A stretch of 46,812 nt of DNA from Candidatus Komeilibacteria bacterium S5_K13 (GCA_019248485.1 JAEHGL010000004.1:1-46812), one strand, 5' to 3'; positions 35,079 to 42,342 are shown, numbered from the stretch's first letter. Translations and numbers: made by a program. Notes: generated by a model from the sequence alone, not told the origin.

Positions 35079-35342
35079 ATATTTGGTTGTTGATTTTCAA
35101 AACATTGTGTTTGGCAAAATCCCAACTGTCGTAGCCTAGCGAAGACCTTGAGCGACAGTCGAAAGGTCGGAGCGAAGCGTAGATCCCGCAGAATGAAATA
35201 ATTGCGGGAAGCTAACAGCGCATATTTGGTTGTTAATTTTCAAAATTTAGTTTTAATAATTTTAAAATAAGCTCCAGTCATCAGGCTATCAGCCGAAGGT
35301 TGAATAAATGACTGGTCCGCCTCTGGCGGAAACAGCGCATAT
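35067..35342. repeat. Broken copies of the tRNA-Lys 5' end with palindromic fillers
   Basis: A 36-bp block (AGCTAACAGCGCATAT onward) at 35067-35102 recurs at 35210-35245 with one difference. AACAGCGCATAT recurs again at 35331-35342. On the minus strand each is a tRNA-Lys leader plus the first tRNA bases. Between them are palindromes such as TCCCGCA / TGCGGGA (35184-35209), ACTGTCG / CGACAGT (35127-35162) and CCGCCTCTGGCGG near 35318-35330. The 35079-35404 gap holds nothing else. Confidence 0.8.
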
Positions 35343-35404
35343 AATAAAACAATAGTATACTAACAATATTAAAGAATAATATCAATAGTAATTTACAAAA
35401 TAAG

Positions 35405-35445
35405 TGGTGCACTCGGCAGGAATTGAACCCACAGTCCCCTGGTCC
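35405..35445 (-). tRNA. Split tRNA-Arg (TCG): 3' half
   Basis: On the minus strand this is GGA CCAGG, a variable loop, T arm GTGGG-TTCAATT-CCTGC, acceptor CGAGTGC, discriminator A and encoded CCA. No matching 5' half lies next to it. The acceptor CGAGTGC pairs over all 7 positions with GCATTCG at 36063-36069 (one T-G wobble), and CCAGG pairs with CCTGG of that distant half. Joined to 36034-36069 it makes a complete 77-nt tRNA with anticodon TCG. Confidence 0.75.
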
Positions 35446-35514
35446 GTCAGGTCATACGCGCGCCATGGTGGCATGCCGTGGACCTGACAGTCGAGTCGAA
35501 TGACTCGACGAAGC
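35439..35514 (-). repeat. 76-bp palindromic repeat inside tRNA-Arg sequence, copy A
   Basis: It is identical to 35963-36038 at 71 of 76 positions. On the minus strand it runs from GCTTCG through two hairpins (GTCGAGTC / GACTCGAC, and GTCAGGTC / GACCTGAC) to GGACCAG. Its ends are therefore the two sides of a tRNA-Arg anticodon arm. Confidence 0.9.
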
Positions 35515-35552
35515 TTAACTAAGCTAGGGCAAGTCTATTGCTAATGTGCGGA

Positions 35553-35629
35553 TGGCGCTCCCTGAAGGATTTGAACCCACAACCTCTTGGTCCGAAGCCA
35601 AGCACTCTATCCAGTTGAGCTAAGGGAGC
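35553..35629 (-). tRNA. tRNA-Arg (anticodon TCG), intact, CCA encoded
   Basis: The cloverleaf is complete: acceptor GCTCCCT / AGGGAGC, D stem GCTC/GAGT-like, anticodon stem CTTGG / CCAAG with loop CTTCGGA (anticodon TCG), T arm GTGGG-TTCAAAT-CCTTC, discriminator G and CCA. Flanking sequences extend the acceptor helix: leader GTGCGGATGG and trailer CCATCCGCAC pair perfectly. It lies inside the segment that splits another tRNA-Arg(TCG). Confidence 0.95.
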
Positions 35630-35659
35630 ACCATCCGCACATAAACATAATAATTATTA

Positions 35660-35923
35660 TCAAATAACCTTTTCTTTAATCAAAACATCTCTAATCTGTT
35701 GTCTTAACAATCTGCTTCCTTCTGTTGTTTTTAGAAATCTTTCTCTTCTCTGTGCATCACTCTTTAAACTATAAACCTCGTAATGAATCAATTTTAAAGG
35801 CCCATTATCTTTTGTAGATTTTACTAGTCCTTTTTTATGATCATTTAAACGAATTTTTAAATTTCCAGAAAACCCCTTATAAAGCTTTTTATTATTCATT
35901 AATAAAACATAAACATAATACAT
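35660..35923 (-). CDS. Single-domain GIY-YIG endonuclease-like protein (UPF0213/YhbQ type)
   Basis: The 87-residue protein is one GIY-YIG domain. The start MYYVYVLLMNNKKLYKGFSG is the GIY...YIG part in the variant common in this subfamily. NLKIRLNDHKKG carries the conserved Arg and His, and KLIHYEVYSLKSDAQRRERFLK holds the catalytic-region Glu and Tyr. Such stand-alone genes are frequent in small environmental genomes. Its position is odd: it lies between the two halves of a split tRNA-Arg, just upstream in transcription order of a spare tRNA-Arg. A homing role is possible but unproven. Confidence 0.9.
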   Translation of the reverse strand: MYYVYVLLMNNKKLYKGFSGNLKIRLNDHKKGLVKSTKDNGPLKLIHYEVYSLKSDAQRRERFLKTTEGSRLLRQQIRDVLIKEKVI

Positions 35924-35962
35924 ATTTTTATCACTTTTCTTTTTTTAAAATATATATAAACT

Positions 35963-36038
35963 CTGGTCCGTCAGGTCATTCGCACGCCATGGCGACATGC
36001 CGTGGACCTGACAGTCGAGTCGGATGACTCGACGAAGC
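35963..36038 (-). repeat. 76-bp palindromic repeat inside tRNA-Arg sequence, copy B
   Basis: Direct repeat of 35439-35514 (5 differences). It interrupts a tRNA-Arg anticodon loop: the 5' half of the tRNA ends at its edge. After the repeat comes GGACCAGAG and then AT-rich DNA without a T arm. Confidence 0.9.
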
Positions 36039-36069
36039 CAGGTGCTTTATCCAATTAAGCTACGAATGC
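36034..36069 (-). tRNA. Split tRNA-Arg (TCG): 5' half
   Basis: On the minus strand this is GCATTCG, TA, D arm GCTT-AATTGGATA-AAGC, A, anticodon-stem CCTGG and loop CTTC. The local sequence after the interruption gives CCAGA (one mismatch) and no T arm or acceptor. Its acceptor and anticodon strands match the half at 35405-35445 perfectly except for one wobble. The halves are 588 nt apart. Confidence 0.75.
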
Positions 36070-36079
36070 GTAATAAATT

Positions 36080-36643
36080 CTAATTATTTAATTCTTTTTC
36101 TATTATGCTTCGTACATCACCAACTGCTTTCTCTAATTTTCCTTGCACATTTATAACCTTATAATCACAAATATCTGCGACTTTCATTTCCTCATCAACC
36201 CTTCTTAATCTTCTTTCGACATCTTCTATCGTTGAACCATCTCTTCCCTCTATTCTTTTTCTTAAATTTTCTAAAGAATCTGGCATTATAAATATAGTAA
36301 CTAAATTATCTATAACTTTTGATAAATTCTTTACACCCTGAGTATCACATACAAAAAGTGGAATGCGTCCCGAATCAAAGATTCGTCTTACTTCTTTTTT
36401 CTCTGATCCATACAAATTTCCATAGACCTCTGCATTTTCAAAAAGCTCATTATTTCTAATCATATTTTCAAACCCAGCTTTATCATAAAAATAATAATCT
36501 TTTCTATTTTCTTCTCCTGGTCTAATACTGCGCGTTGTTGAGGTTATAACCTTCTCTATTTTTGGATTTTTATCTATAAGCTCGTAGGCAATTGTTGTCT
36601 TACCAACACCAGACAACCCTGAGATCAAAAAAACTTTATTCAT
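36080..36643 (-). CDS. gmk: Guanylate kinase
   Basis: GMK phosphorylates GMP to GDP in the cytosol. The 187-residue protein has the P-loop GLSGVGKTT (9-17) and the GMP-binding region STTRSIRPGEENRKDYYF. EVYGNLYGS contacts guanine. The lid RIEGRDGSTIEDVERRLRR follows. Length and motif order are normal. It lies 5 bases from the pseudouridine synthase gene on the same strand, so they form one unit. Confidence 0.95.
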   Translation of the reverse strand: MNKVFLISGLSGVGKTTIAYELIDKNPKIEKVITSTTRSIRPGEENRKDYYFYDKAGFENMIRNNELFENAEVYGNLYGSEKKEVRRIFDSGRIPLFVCDTQGVKNLSKVIDNLVTIFIMPDSLENLRKRIEGRDGSTIEDVERRLRRVDEEMKVADICDYKVINVQGKLEKAVGDVRSIIEKELNN

Positions 36644-36648
36644 AATAA

Positions 36649-37578
36649 TTATATCAAATTATCTATTATTCTTTGCAACTCTTTTGGGAGACGAGAGTTA
36701 AATTTTTTTCTTTTTCCTTCTAAATCAGTAAACTCCAAATAATGCGAATGAAGAAATGTTCTACTAAGATTAAACTTATCCTTATATTTTCTACTTTTGT
36801 ATAAATCATCTCCTATAATAGGGTGATCTATTGCATGCATATGCGCTCTTATTTGATGGCTTCGTCCTGTTTTGATTAATACGTCCAAAAAAGTATAATG
36901 ATTAAATTGATGTTCAACAAAAAAATATGTAAGCGCATCTTTTCCTTCATCTCCTTTTGGCATTGCAACCATTTTTCCACTTCTTTTTGATCTCTTTATT
37001 GGAAAATCTACTACTCCCTCATTTTTATCAAATACACCATAGACAAGGGTATAATATTTCTTGATGGTTTCTCTGTTTTGAAACTGGCTTTTTAGATGCT
37101 TATACATTTTCTCTGATCTTGCTACTACCATAAGCCCTGAAACTGTTTTGTCTAATCTATGAACAATTCCTGGTCTATATCTTTTTTCTTCCCCTATTTT
37201 TTCAATGCCCGGATATTTTGCTTTTAAGAAATCTACAAGTGAATATTCTATTATGTCTTTCGCGCCATGGACAATAAGTCCCACAGGCTTTTCAAGTACT
37301 ATATAATCGTCACACTCACTAACTATTTTTACCTTATCTGCGAGAGCAGACTTATCTATTTTTTCTTCTTTAATTTTTTTGACAACAAGGCTCTTAATCT
37401 CTATTTTATCATTTTTTGAAAGCCAAGAATGCTTAACATCTATTATTTCACCATTTACTTTAATATTTCCATTTTCTATCAAACTCTGAATTTTTGAGCG
37501 CGATAAATCAGACAAATTTTCTACCAAAAATTTATCAAGCCTTGTCTTATTATTTTCACATGTAAGTAATTGTTTCAT
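36649..37578 (-). CDS. 23S rRNA pseudouridine synthase, RluA/RluD family
   Basis: The enzyme isomerises uridines in 23S rRNA. The 309-residue protein has an N-terminal S4 RNA-binding domain (about 12-60: RLDKFLVENLSDLSRSKIQ). The catalytic domain has YIVLEKPVGLIVHG (92-105) and GIVHRLDKTVSGLMVV with catalytic Asp143. RSHQIRAHMHAIDHPIIGD is the C-terminal signature. RluD is the nearest match by layout, but RluC is possible. It is co-directional with gmk. Confidence 0.93.
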   Translation of the reverse strand: MKQLLTCENNKTRLDKFLVENLSDLSRSKIQSLIENGNIKVNGEIIDVKHSWLSKNDKIEIKSLVVKKIKEEKIDKSALADKVKIVSECDDYIVLEKPVGLIVHGAKDIIEYSLVDFLKAKYPGIEKIGEEKRYRPGIVHRLDKTVSGLMVVARSEKMYKHLKSQFQNRETIKKYYTLVYGVFDKNEGVVDFPIKRSKRSGKMVAMPKGDEGKDALTYFFVEHQFNHYTFLDVLIKTGRSHQIRAHMHAIDHPIIGDDLYKSRKYKDKFNLSRTFLHSHYLEFTDLEGKRKKFNSRLPKELQRIIDNLI

Positions 37579-37783
37579 ATACTATAAACTACCATAATAA
37601 TAAGGTTTTAGCAACAAATTACCCCACCCCATCCTCAACTGCACCAAACCATCCAATTCTCTTCAGAGAAGCAGGATGCTGCAAAAAATAATAAACAAAT
37701 ATATAGCGGATTTTATTTCAAAAAAGTGCGCTTAAGCACCTATTATTTATATAAACCTATCAATTTCAACTGTGGATAACTAT

Positions 37784-37812
37784 TTGACAACCTTATCGCA
37801 AGTTCATATAAT
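37784..37812 (+). promoter_or_regulatory. Consensus sigma-70 promoter
   Basis: TTGACA at 37784-37789, exactly 17 bases, then TATAAT at 37807-37812. It is a perfect match to both boxes, the best in the window, and no protein gene follows it on this strand. A TGTGGATAA (perfect DnaA-box-like sequence) lies just upstream at 37771-37779. Confidence 0.8.
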
Positions 37813-37818
37813 GTTACT

Positions 37819-37880
37819 GTAGGTTATAGACCTACCAGATTTTCTTCGAAATTCGTCCTTTTGGACGAGTTTTTGATTTT
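37819..37880 (+). ncRNA. Candidate small RNA
   Basis: The predicted start, 6-7 bases after the -10 box, is the first base of a perfect hairpin GTAGGT-TATAG-ACCTAC (37819-37835). A single-stranded ATTTTCTTCGAAA stretch follows. The RNA ends with a terminator, TCGTCC-TTTT-GGACGA plus a T run (37853-37880). No ORF fits. The RNA would be about 57-60 nt. It runs toward the NYN gene, which is convergent, and ends just before its stop codon. The rest of 37579-37783 has small palindromes (TTCTCTTCAGAGAA near 37657) but no gene. The function is unknown. Confidence 0.65.
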
Positions 37881-37883
37881 AGC

Positions 37884-38489
37884 TTAAATTCTAAAACGAT
37901 TCATGTTCAGTCGATATTCAAAATCCTCAACAAATATTATCTTTTCTATAATTTTATCCCTTTGACAATCAACAAGCTCTTTACCCAAATGATTTCTAGC
38001 GGTAAAAACATATGACGTTTTATTAAATTCTTGTTTTAGATACTTTAAAACATAAGATAAATCTCCATCCCCTGAAAATATAATTATATTATCATAGTTA
38101 TCTTTTTCTTTTATCAAATCAACTGCCATTTCTACATCTAAATCACATTTTTTTACATACCCCTCTTTATAATTTTCATCTTTAATATACTTAACTCTCT
38201 TTGTGATAATTTCAAAGTTATTCATTTTTGCCTTGTTCATTATTCTCTCTGACCATATAGTTAAGATCGGACAATCATCTCTGTGACCAAAATCACTTCC
38301 ATAATAAAATCTCCTTAAAAATCTTTTTGAGGTAAAGTGTTTGATCAAATTTTTTAATTCTTTTATTCCAATATTCCATTTCAAAGAATCTGACCAATGA
38401 ACTAGATTTCCAAAATCAATAATTACTATGTTTCTTTCTTTTCTTGTTTCTAGGGTATCCAAAATCTTTATTGCTTCATTTTTGTTCAT
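37884..38489 (-). CDS. NYN-domain protein (LabA/DUF88-like PIN-type nuclease)
   Basis: NYN domains are PIN-like metal-dependent RNases. The 201-residue protein has the signature acids: NIVIIDFGNLVHW with Asp25, KKCDLDVEMAVDLI with Asp118, and IIIFSGDGDLSYVLKYL with Asp141 and Asp143. It resembles LabA/TIGR00288 proteins. No helper domain is present. Start ATG at 38489. The gene is isolated. RNA targets cannot be predicted. Confidence 0.9.
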   Translation of the reverse strand: MNKNEAIKILDTLETRKERNIVIIDFGNLVHWSDSLKWNIGIKELKNLIKHFTSKRFLRRFYYGSDFGHRDDCPILTIWSERIMNKAKMNNFEIITKRVKYIKDENYKEGYVKKCDLDVEMAVDLIKEKDNYDNIIIFSGDGDLSYVLKYLKQEFNKTSYVFTARNHLGKELVDCQRDKIIEKIIFVEDFEYRLNMNRFRI

Positions 38490-38658
38490 AATACCTTATA
38501 TTATTAAATAATGTTCAAATCTTATAATAATATTATATATTTTTCAATATTCAAAAAATCATTCCTCAAATTAACTACATAACTCAGCAACTAGCTTCTG
38601 ATTTCCTAATTTCCTAATCCTACTAACCCCCTGACTTACTAACTAACTCAATTTATAG

Positions 38659-38664
38659 TATAAT
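38659..38664 (+). promoter_or_regulatory. Candidate -10 box for galU
   Basis: TATAAT lies 30 bases before the galU start. No good -35 is seen at the expected spacing. Confidence 0.4.
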
Positions 38665-38693
38665 AAAATTAGTTATAAACTAAAATTTTATCT

Positions 38694-39569
38694 ATGCAAA
38701 AAATTCAAAAAGTTGTAATACCTGCCGCTGGATATGGAACAAGATTTCTACCAGCTACAAAAGCCCAACCAAAAGAAATGCTCCCAATAGTTGATAAACC
38801 AATTATTCAATACGTTGTTGAAGAAGCTGTTGCATCAGGTATTAAAGATATAGTTATAGTAACTGGGGCTTCAAAACGTGCTATAGAAGATCATTTTGAT
38901 TACAACCACGAACTAATGCACATGCTCAAAAAACAAGGCAAAGAAAAACTTCGTGAAGAAATAAAAAAAATTGCTGATTTGGCAAATTTTGTTTATATAA
39001 GACAAAAGGGTTCTTATGGAAATGGCACCCCAATACTAAATGCAAAAAGTGCTATTGGAAATGAACCATTTGCAGTAATGTGGGGAGATGAATTTATTGA
39101 TGCCAAGCCTGAAAGACTAAAACAAATGATAGACGTATATAATAAATATGGTGGTATAGTAATATCTGGAGTTGAAATAAAAAATAAAGAAGACCTAAAA
39201 AGATATGGGATTGCCGAGCTAGAACCAGTTGAAAACAATATTTTCAAAATAAAAAGAATCGTTGAAAAACCCGAGCCAAACAAAGCTCCTTCAAACATAG
39301 CAACTCATGGCGCATATATCCTTCCTCCTGAAATTTTTGCGGAGCTTGAAAAACAAAAACCTGGAAAAGGTGGTGAAATATGGCTCGTTGATGCAATCAA
39401 CGCTCTCACAAAAAAAGGTGTTCCTCTTTATACCGTTGTTATAAAAAATGGAAAATACTATGACTGCGGGAACAAACTTGAATACCTCAAAACAAATATT
39501 GAATTCGGACTAAAACATCCAGAAGTTTCAAAAGATCTCAAAAAATATCTAAAAAATTTAAAATTTTAA
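38694..39569 (+). CDS. galU: UTP-glucose-1-phosphate uridylyltransferase
   Basis: GalU makes UDP-glucose for glycan synthesis. The 291-residue protein begins VVIPAAGYGTRFLPATKAQPKEMLPI, the nucleotidyl-transferase motif with catalytic Arg and Lys. QYVVEEAVASGIKDIVIVTG and PFAVMWGDEF are also conserved. KGSYGNGTPILNAK replaces the common GLGHAV loop, and GDEF replaces GDD, so the active-site neighbourhood is slightly divergent. Thirteen bases separate it from the lipoprotein gene that follows, so it may share a transcript. Confidence 0.95.
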   Translation: MQKIQKVVIPAAGYGTRFLPATKAQPKEMLPIVDKPIIQYVVEEAVASGIKDIVIVTGASKRAIEDHFDYNHELMHMLKKQGKEKLREEIKKIADLANFVYIRQKGSYGNGTPILNAKSAIGNEPFAVMWGDEFIDAKPERLKQMIDVYNKYGGIVISGVEIKNKEDLKRYGIAELEPVENNIFKIKRIVEKPEPNKAPSNIATHGAYILPPEIFAELEKQKPGKGGEIWLVDAINALTKKGVPLYTVVIKNGKYYDCGNKLEYLKTNIEFGLKHPEVSKDLKKYLKNLKF

Positions 39570-39582
39570 ATATACGTAAAAT

Positions 39583-40974
39583 ATGAAAAAGAAAATATCT
39601 AACAGGTTAAACTTCAAAAAAATTTCTATTTTGCTCATTCTTGCTTTATTCATGACATCTGGAGCTTCTTGTAGCAAACAGGCCTCTATTGACAAATCTC
39701 TTTTTAAAGCAACAAAAATAACAATTTGGACTGTTTATGAAAACGAAGACAGCTTCAAACAATTATTCCAAGAATTTCAAAAACAGCACCCAATGGTAAG
39801 CTTTGAATTTCGTGTATTTGAGTCTGGAGAATACGAAGAACAACTTCTAAATGCTTGGGCAGAAAATCGTGGCCCTGATATTTATTTTATTCCAAACTCA
39901 TCTATTGGAAAATATTTGACCAAGATTACTCCAATGCCTGAGAGTGTCAAGCTTCCATATAGACAAAGTATAAACAGGGGTGCTGGGATGTTCAAAAAAA
40001 CAGAAATCAAAGACTCTATAAAAGAAGAAAAAACAATCACAGCATCTCAAATCAAAGATGCTTACGCAGAAATTGCTTATAATGATGTTGTATTCGATAA
40101 TCAAATATATGGCATTCCTCTTAGCATAGAAACTCTTGCTATGTTTTACAATAGAGACATTACAAATGGCGCAAACATAGCAATGCCACCAGAAAATTGG
40201 AATGACTTTGTAACTAATGTCAAAAAAATAACCCTCTTAGACGAGAAATCTAATTTTATCCAAAATGGCACAGCAATGGGTTCTACTAAAAATATAGACA
40301 ATGGTTCGGATATAGCACTACTTCTTGTAAATCAAAATGGAATAAAAACTCTTCAAAACAACATGTTCAATCTTGGAAAAAGCGAAGAAGACCTACAAAA
40401 AACAATAGAAGCTATTAAATTCTTTAATGATTTTGCTAATCCTGTAATGGAGGTTCATTCATGGGATGAGAATTCAAAACAAGATGCCTTTAGTGCCTTC
40501 ACTTCCAAAAAAATTGCATATTATTTTGGTTATCCACACAAAATAAAAGAAATACCGAAAACATTAAACTATGGAATAGCGAAAGTTCCTCAAATAAATA
40601 AAAACGCGCCCTCTAATTTTGCAAACTACTGGGTTATGACGGTAAGTCATCAAACAAAAAGTAAAGATATTGCTTGGGGATTTATTAACTTTATAAATAA
40701 GTCTGAAAATGCTAAAATTTATTTAGCTAAAAGTGCAAAACCATCATCTCTAAAGTCTCTTATAAATTATCAAAAAGAAAAACAGCCAGAACTTACCCCA
40801 TTCTTAGATCAAATACTTACTGCTAATTCTTGGTACAGGGGCAAAAATCCAACATTTGCAAAACAACAATTAAACAGCCTAATAGAACAACTCAAAATAG
40901 CCAGTGAAACAAAAAAGCAAATGGAGCTTATCAACAAAACGCTAATACAAATAAATCAAGACAAAACAAAATAA
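39583..40974 (+). CDS. Solute-binding lipoprotein (ABC-type family 1-like)
   Basis: The 463-residue protein has a lipoprotein signal ending TSGASC, with Cys30 as the lipid-anchored residue. The mature part has the extracellular solute-binding fold of the sugar-type family 1: KITIWTVYENED, LFQEFQKQHPMVSFEFRVFE, ENRGPDIYFIPNSSIG, YGIPLSIETLAMFYNRDI and PPENWNDFV. The C terminus is helical. No ABC permease or ATPase lies nearby. It is 4 bases before a cysteine-rich pilin fusion gene. It could use transporter parts encoded elsewhere or serve the surface apparatus. Confidence 0.9.
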   Translation: MKKKISNRLNFKKISILLILALFMTSGASCSKQASIDKSLFKATKITIWTVYENEDSFKQLFQEFQKQHPMVSFEFRVFESGEYEEQLLNAWAENRGPDIYFIPNSSIGKYLTKITPMPESVKLPYRQSINRGAGMFKKTEIKDSIKEEKTITASQIKDAYAEIAYNDVVFDNQIYGIPLSIETLAMFYNRDITNGANIAMPPENWNDFVTNVKKITLLDEKSNFIQNGTAMGSTKNIDNGSDIALLLVNQNGIKTLQNNMFNLGKSEEDLQKTIEAIKFFNDFANPVMEVHSWDENSKQDAFSAFTSKKIAYYFGYPHKIKEIPKTLNYGIAKVPQINKNAPSNFANYWVMTVSHQTKSKDIAWGFINFINKSENAKIYLAKSAKPSSLKSLINYQKEKQPELTPFLDQILTANSWYRGKNPTFAKQQLNSLIEQLKIASETKKQMELINKTLIQINQDKTK

Positions 40975-40978
40975 TTAA

Positions 40979-41872
40979 ATGAAAAAACATATCAAACTAT
41001 TTTCTTTTATCATCTTTTTTCTACTAGTATTAAATATCCCCACGAACAAAGCGCAGGCTTGTCAAAGTGACTGGGATTGTCCAACTTGTTCTGGTTGCTT
41101 TCTGTTTGTATGCTTAAATGCTCAATCTGATACAAGATGTTCTACAATGTGTGAAAACGGAAGCTGCGCAAAACAATGCACTGGAGCGTGCAAACAAAGT
41201 TGCGATACAAATAATGGAGAAACGCCTGGAGATCCTTTCGTAGATGGAGAGTGCTTTGAAAATGGAGCGATCTCGTCTTCTTTGCATTGTTGTGTTTCTG
41301 GTGGCGTAACCCAAAATTGCTCAGGAGAATGTCAAACAAATTGCTGGCCAGACACTCAAAGACAAGATGCTAATGGAACGTGTTTTAATTCAAACAAAAT
41401 ATGCTGTGTTCCTTTGGGCGCTTCGCTTGACCCAGTTGATTTAACAGAAGATATTAATATTGATATTGATATACCTCAAGACAACGAAATCACACAATTA
41501 GAAGGTGGCACAAATTCAACAACAAGCGTTTTATTTGAGGGAGTTAATTGCATTGATAGTGGAAACTGTTCTGTAAACGACATAATGACCGTTGGAATAA
41601 ACATAACAAAATTTTTATTAGGCATTATTGGAAGTATTGCTCTTTTCTTTTTTGTATTTGCAGGATTTAAAATGCTTACATCTCGTGGAAACGAACAAGC
41701 AATAACAAGTGCCAAGCAAATGATGACTCAAACAATAATAGGAATATTAATATTTCTAAGTGCTTTTTTAATAGTAGACTTTGTAAGAAAAAGCTTACTA
41801 GAAGAGTCTGTAGAAACTGGCACAAAAATAGACCAAAACTACAATAAAAATTGGGCAAACACAACAAATTAA
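40979..41872 (+). CDS. Cysteine-rich ectodomain fused to a T4SS-type pilin domain
   Basis: The 297-residue protein has a signal peptide (SFIIFFLLVLNIPTNKAQA). An ectodomain of about 125 residues follows, with some 20 cysteines in close clusters (CPTCSGCFLFVC, CSTMCENGSC, LHCCVSGG). Then an acidic linker (DINIDIDIPQDNE) leads to two hydrophobic helices (about 202-230 and 245-268) in pilin style, with GFKMLTSRGNEQAITSAKQMM between. The last part matches the small pilins downstream. This joins a disulphide-rich cap to a pilin membrane module. It follows the lipoprotein gene by 4 bases and leads the pilin array. Confidence 0.8.
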   Translation: MKKHIKLFSFIIFFLLVLNIPTNKAQACQSDWDCPTCSGCFLFVCLNAQSDTRCSTMCENGSCAKQCTGACKQSCDTNNGETPGDPFVDGECFENGAISSSLHCCVSGGVTQNCSGECQTNCWPDTQRQDANGTCFNSNKICCVPLGASLDPVDLTEDINIDIDIPQDNEITQLEGGTNSTTSVLFEGVNCIDSGNCSVNDIMTVGINITKFLLGIIGSIALFFFVFAGFKMLTSRGNEQAITSAKQMMTQTIIGILIFLSAFLIVDFVRKSLLEESVETGTKIDQNYNKNWANTTN

Positions 41873-41896
41873 TAACAAAATAATTAAATAAAGAAT

Positions 41897-42247
41897 ATGT
41901 TGCTTAAAAATAAGAAAAAAATATTTATTAACATTTTTACACTACTAACACTACTTTCAACAAAAATAACTTTCGCACAAGAATCGACTAGTCCATTAAG
42001 CAATCCGCTTAAGGCACAAAGTATTCCTCAATTAATAGGTATCATTATTAACGCCGTCTTAGGGATAGTCGGATCTATCGCTTTGCTTATATTTATTTAT
42101 GGTGGATTTATGTGGCTTACCTCAGGAGGAAATGATACCAAAATAAAAGAAGGGAGAAAAACTCTTATCTGGTCTATTCTAGGATTAGCTCTCATATTTG
42201 CAAGTTATGCTATTTTGAAATTTGTTTTTGCGGCTTTTGCAAAATAG
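41897..42247 (+). CDS. T4SS-type pilin (VirB2/TrbC-like), array member 2
   Basis: A 116-residue protein with a signal-like start (IFINIFTLLTLLSTKITFA), then two helices around the pilin motif GGFMWLTSGGNDTKIKEGR. Members of this family in small-genome bacteria resemble TrbC/VirB2 pilins (PF18895-like). It lies 24 bases after the cysteine-rich fusion gene. It has no long ectodomain. Confidence 0.8.
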   Translation: MLLKNKKKIFINIFTLLTLLSTKITFAQESTSPLSNPLKAQSIPQLIGIIINAVLGIVGSIALLIFIYGGFMWLTSGGNDTKIKEGRKTLIWSILGLALIFASYAILKFVFAAFAK

Positions 42248-42249
42248 AC

Positions 42250-42278
42250 TTTAAAATAATCTTAAAAAATAGTATAAT
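42250..42278 (+). promoter_or_regulatory. Candidate promoter for the pilin at 42343
   Basis: TTTAAA at 42250-42255, a 17-base spacer, then TATAAT at 42273-42278. The -10 is consensus; the -35 is weak. Confidence 0.5.
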
Positions 42279-42307
42279 TCATGTAGATTTTAAAATAAAT
42301 TAATTAA

Positions 42308-42333
42308 TCTCCTTTGATTTAGGAGAAGAAAGG
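42308..42333 (+). promoter_or_regulatory. Hairpin before the pilin ribosome-binding site
   Basis: TCTCCT and AGGAGA form a 6-bp stem with loop TTGATTT, and GAAAGG follows before the ATG at 42343. The stem contains a second Shine-Dalgarno-like AGGAG, so pairing could tune translation. Confidence 0.4.
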
Positions 42334-42342
42334 AATCAACAA

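Noticed and set aside
35446-36033. Group I intron in tRNA-Arg
   Set aside because: No recognisable P7 or other core motifs, and no splice choice gives a U before and a G at the end of the intron. Kept open only as an unlikely alternative.
37771-37779. DnaA box as evidence for a replication origin
   Set aside because: A single box with no cluster, no dnaA or dnaN nearby and no AT-rich unwinding region; probably chance.
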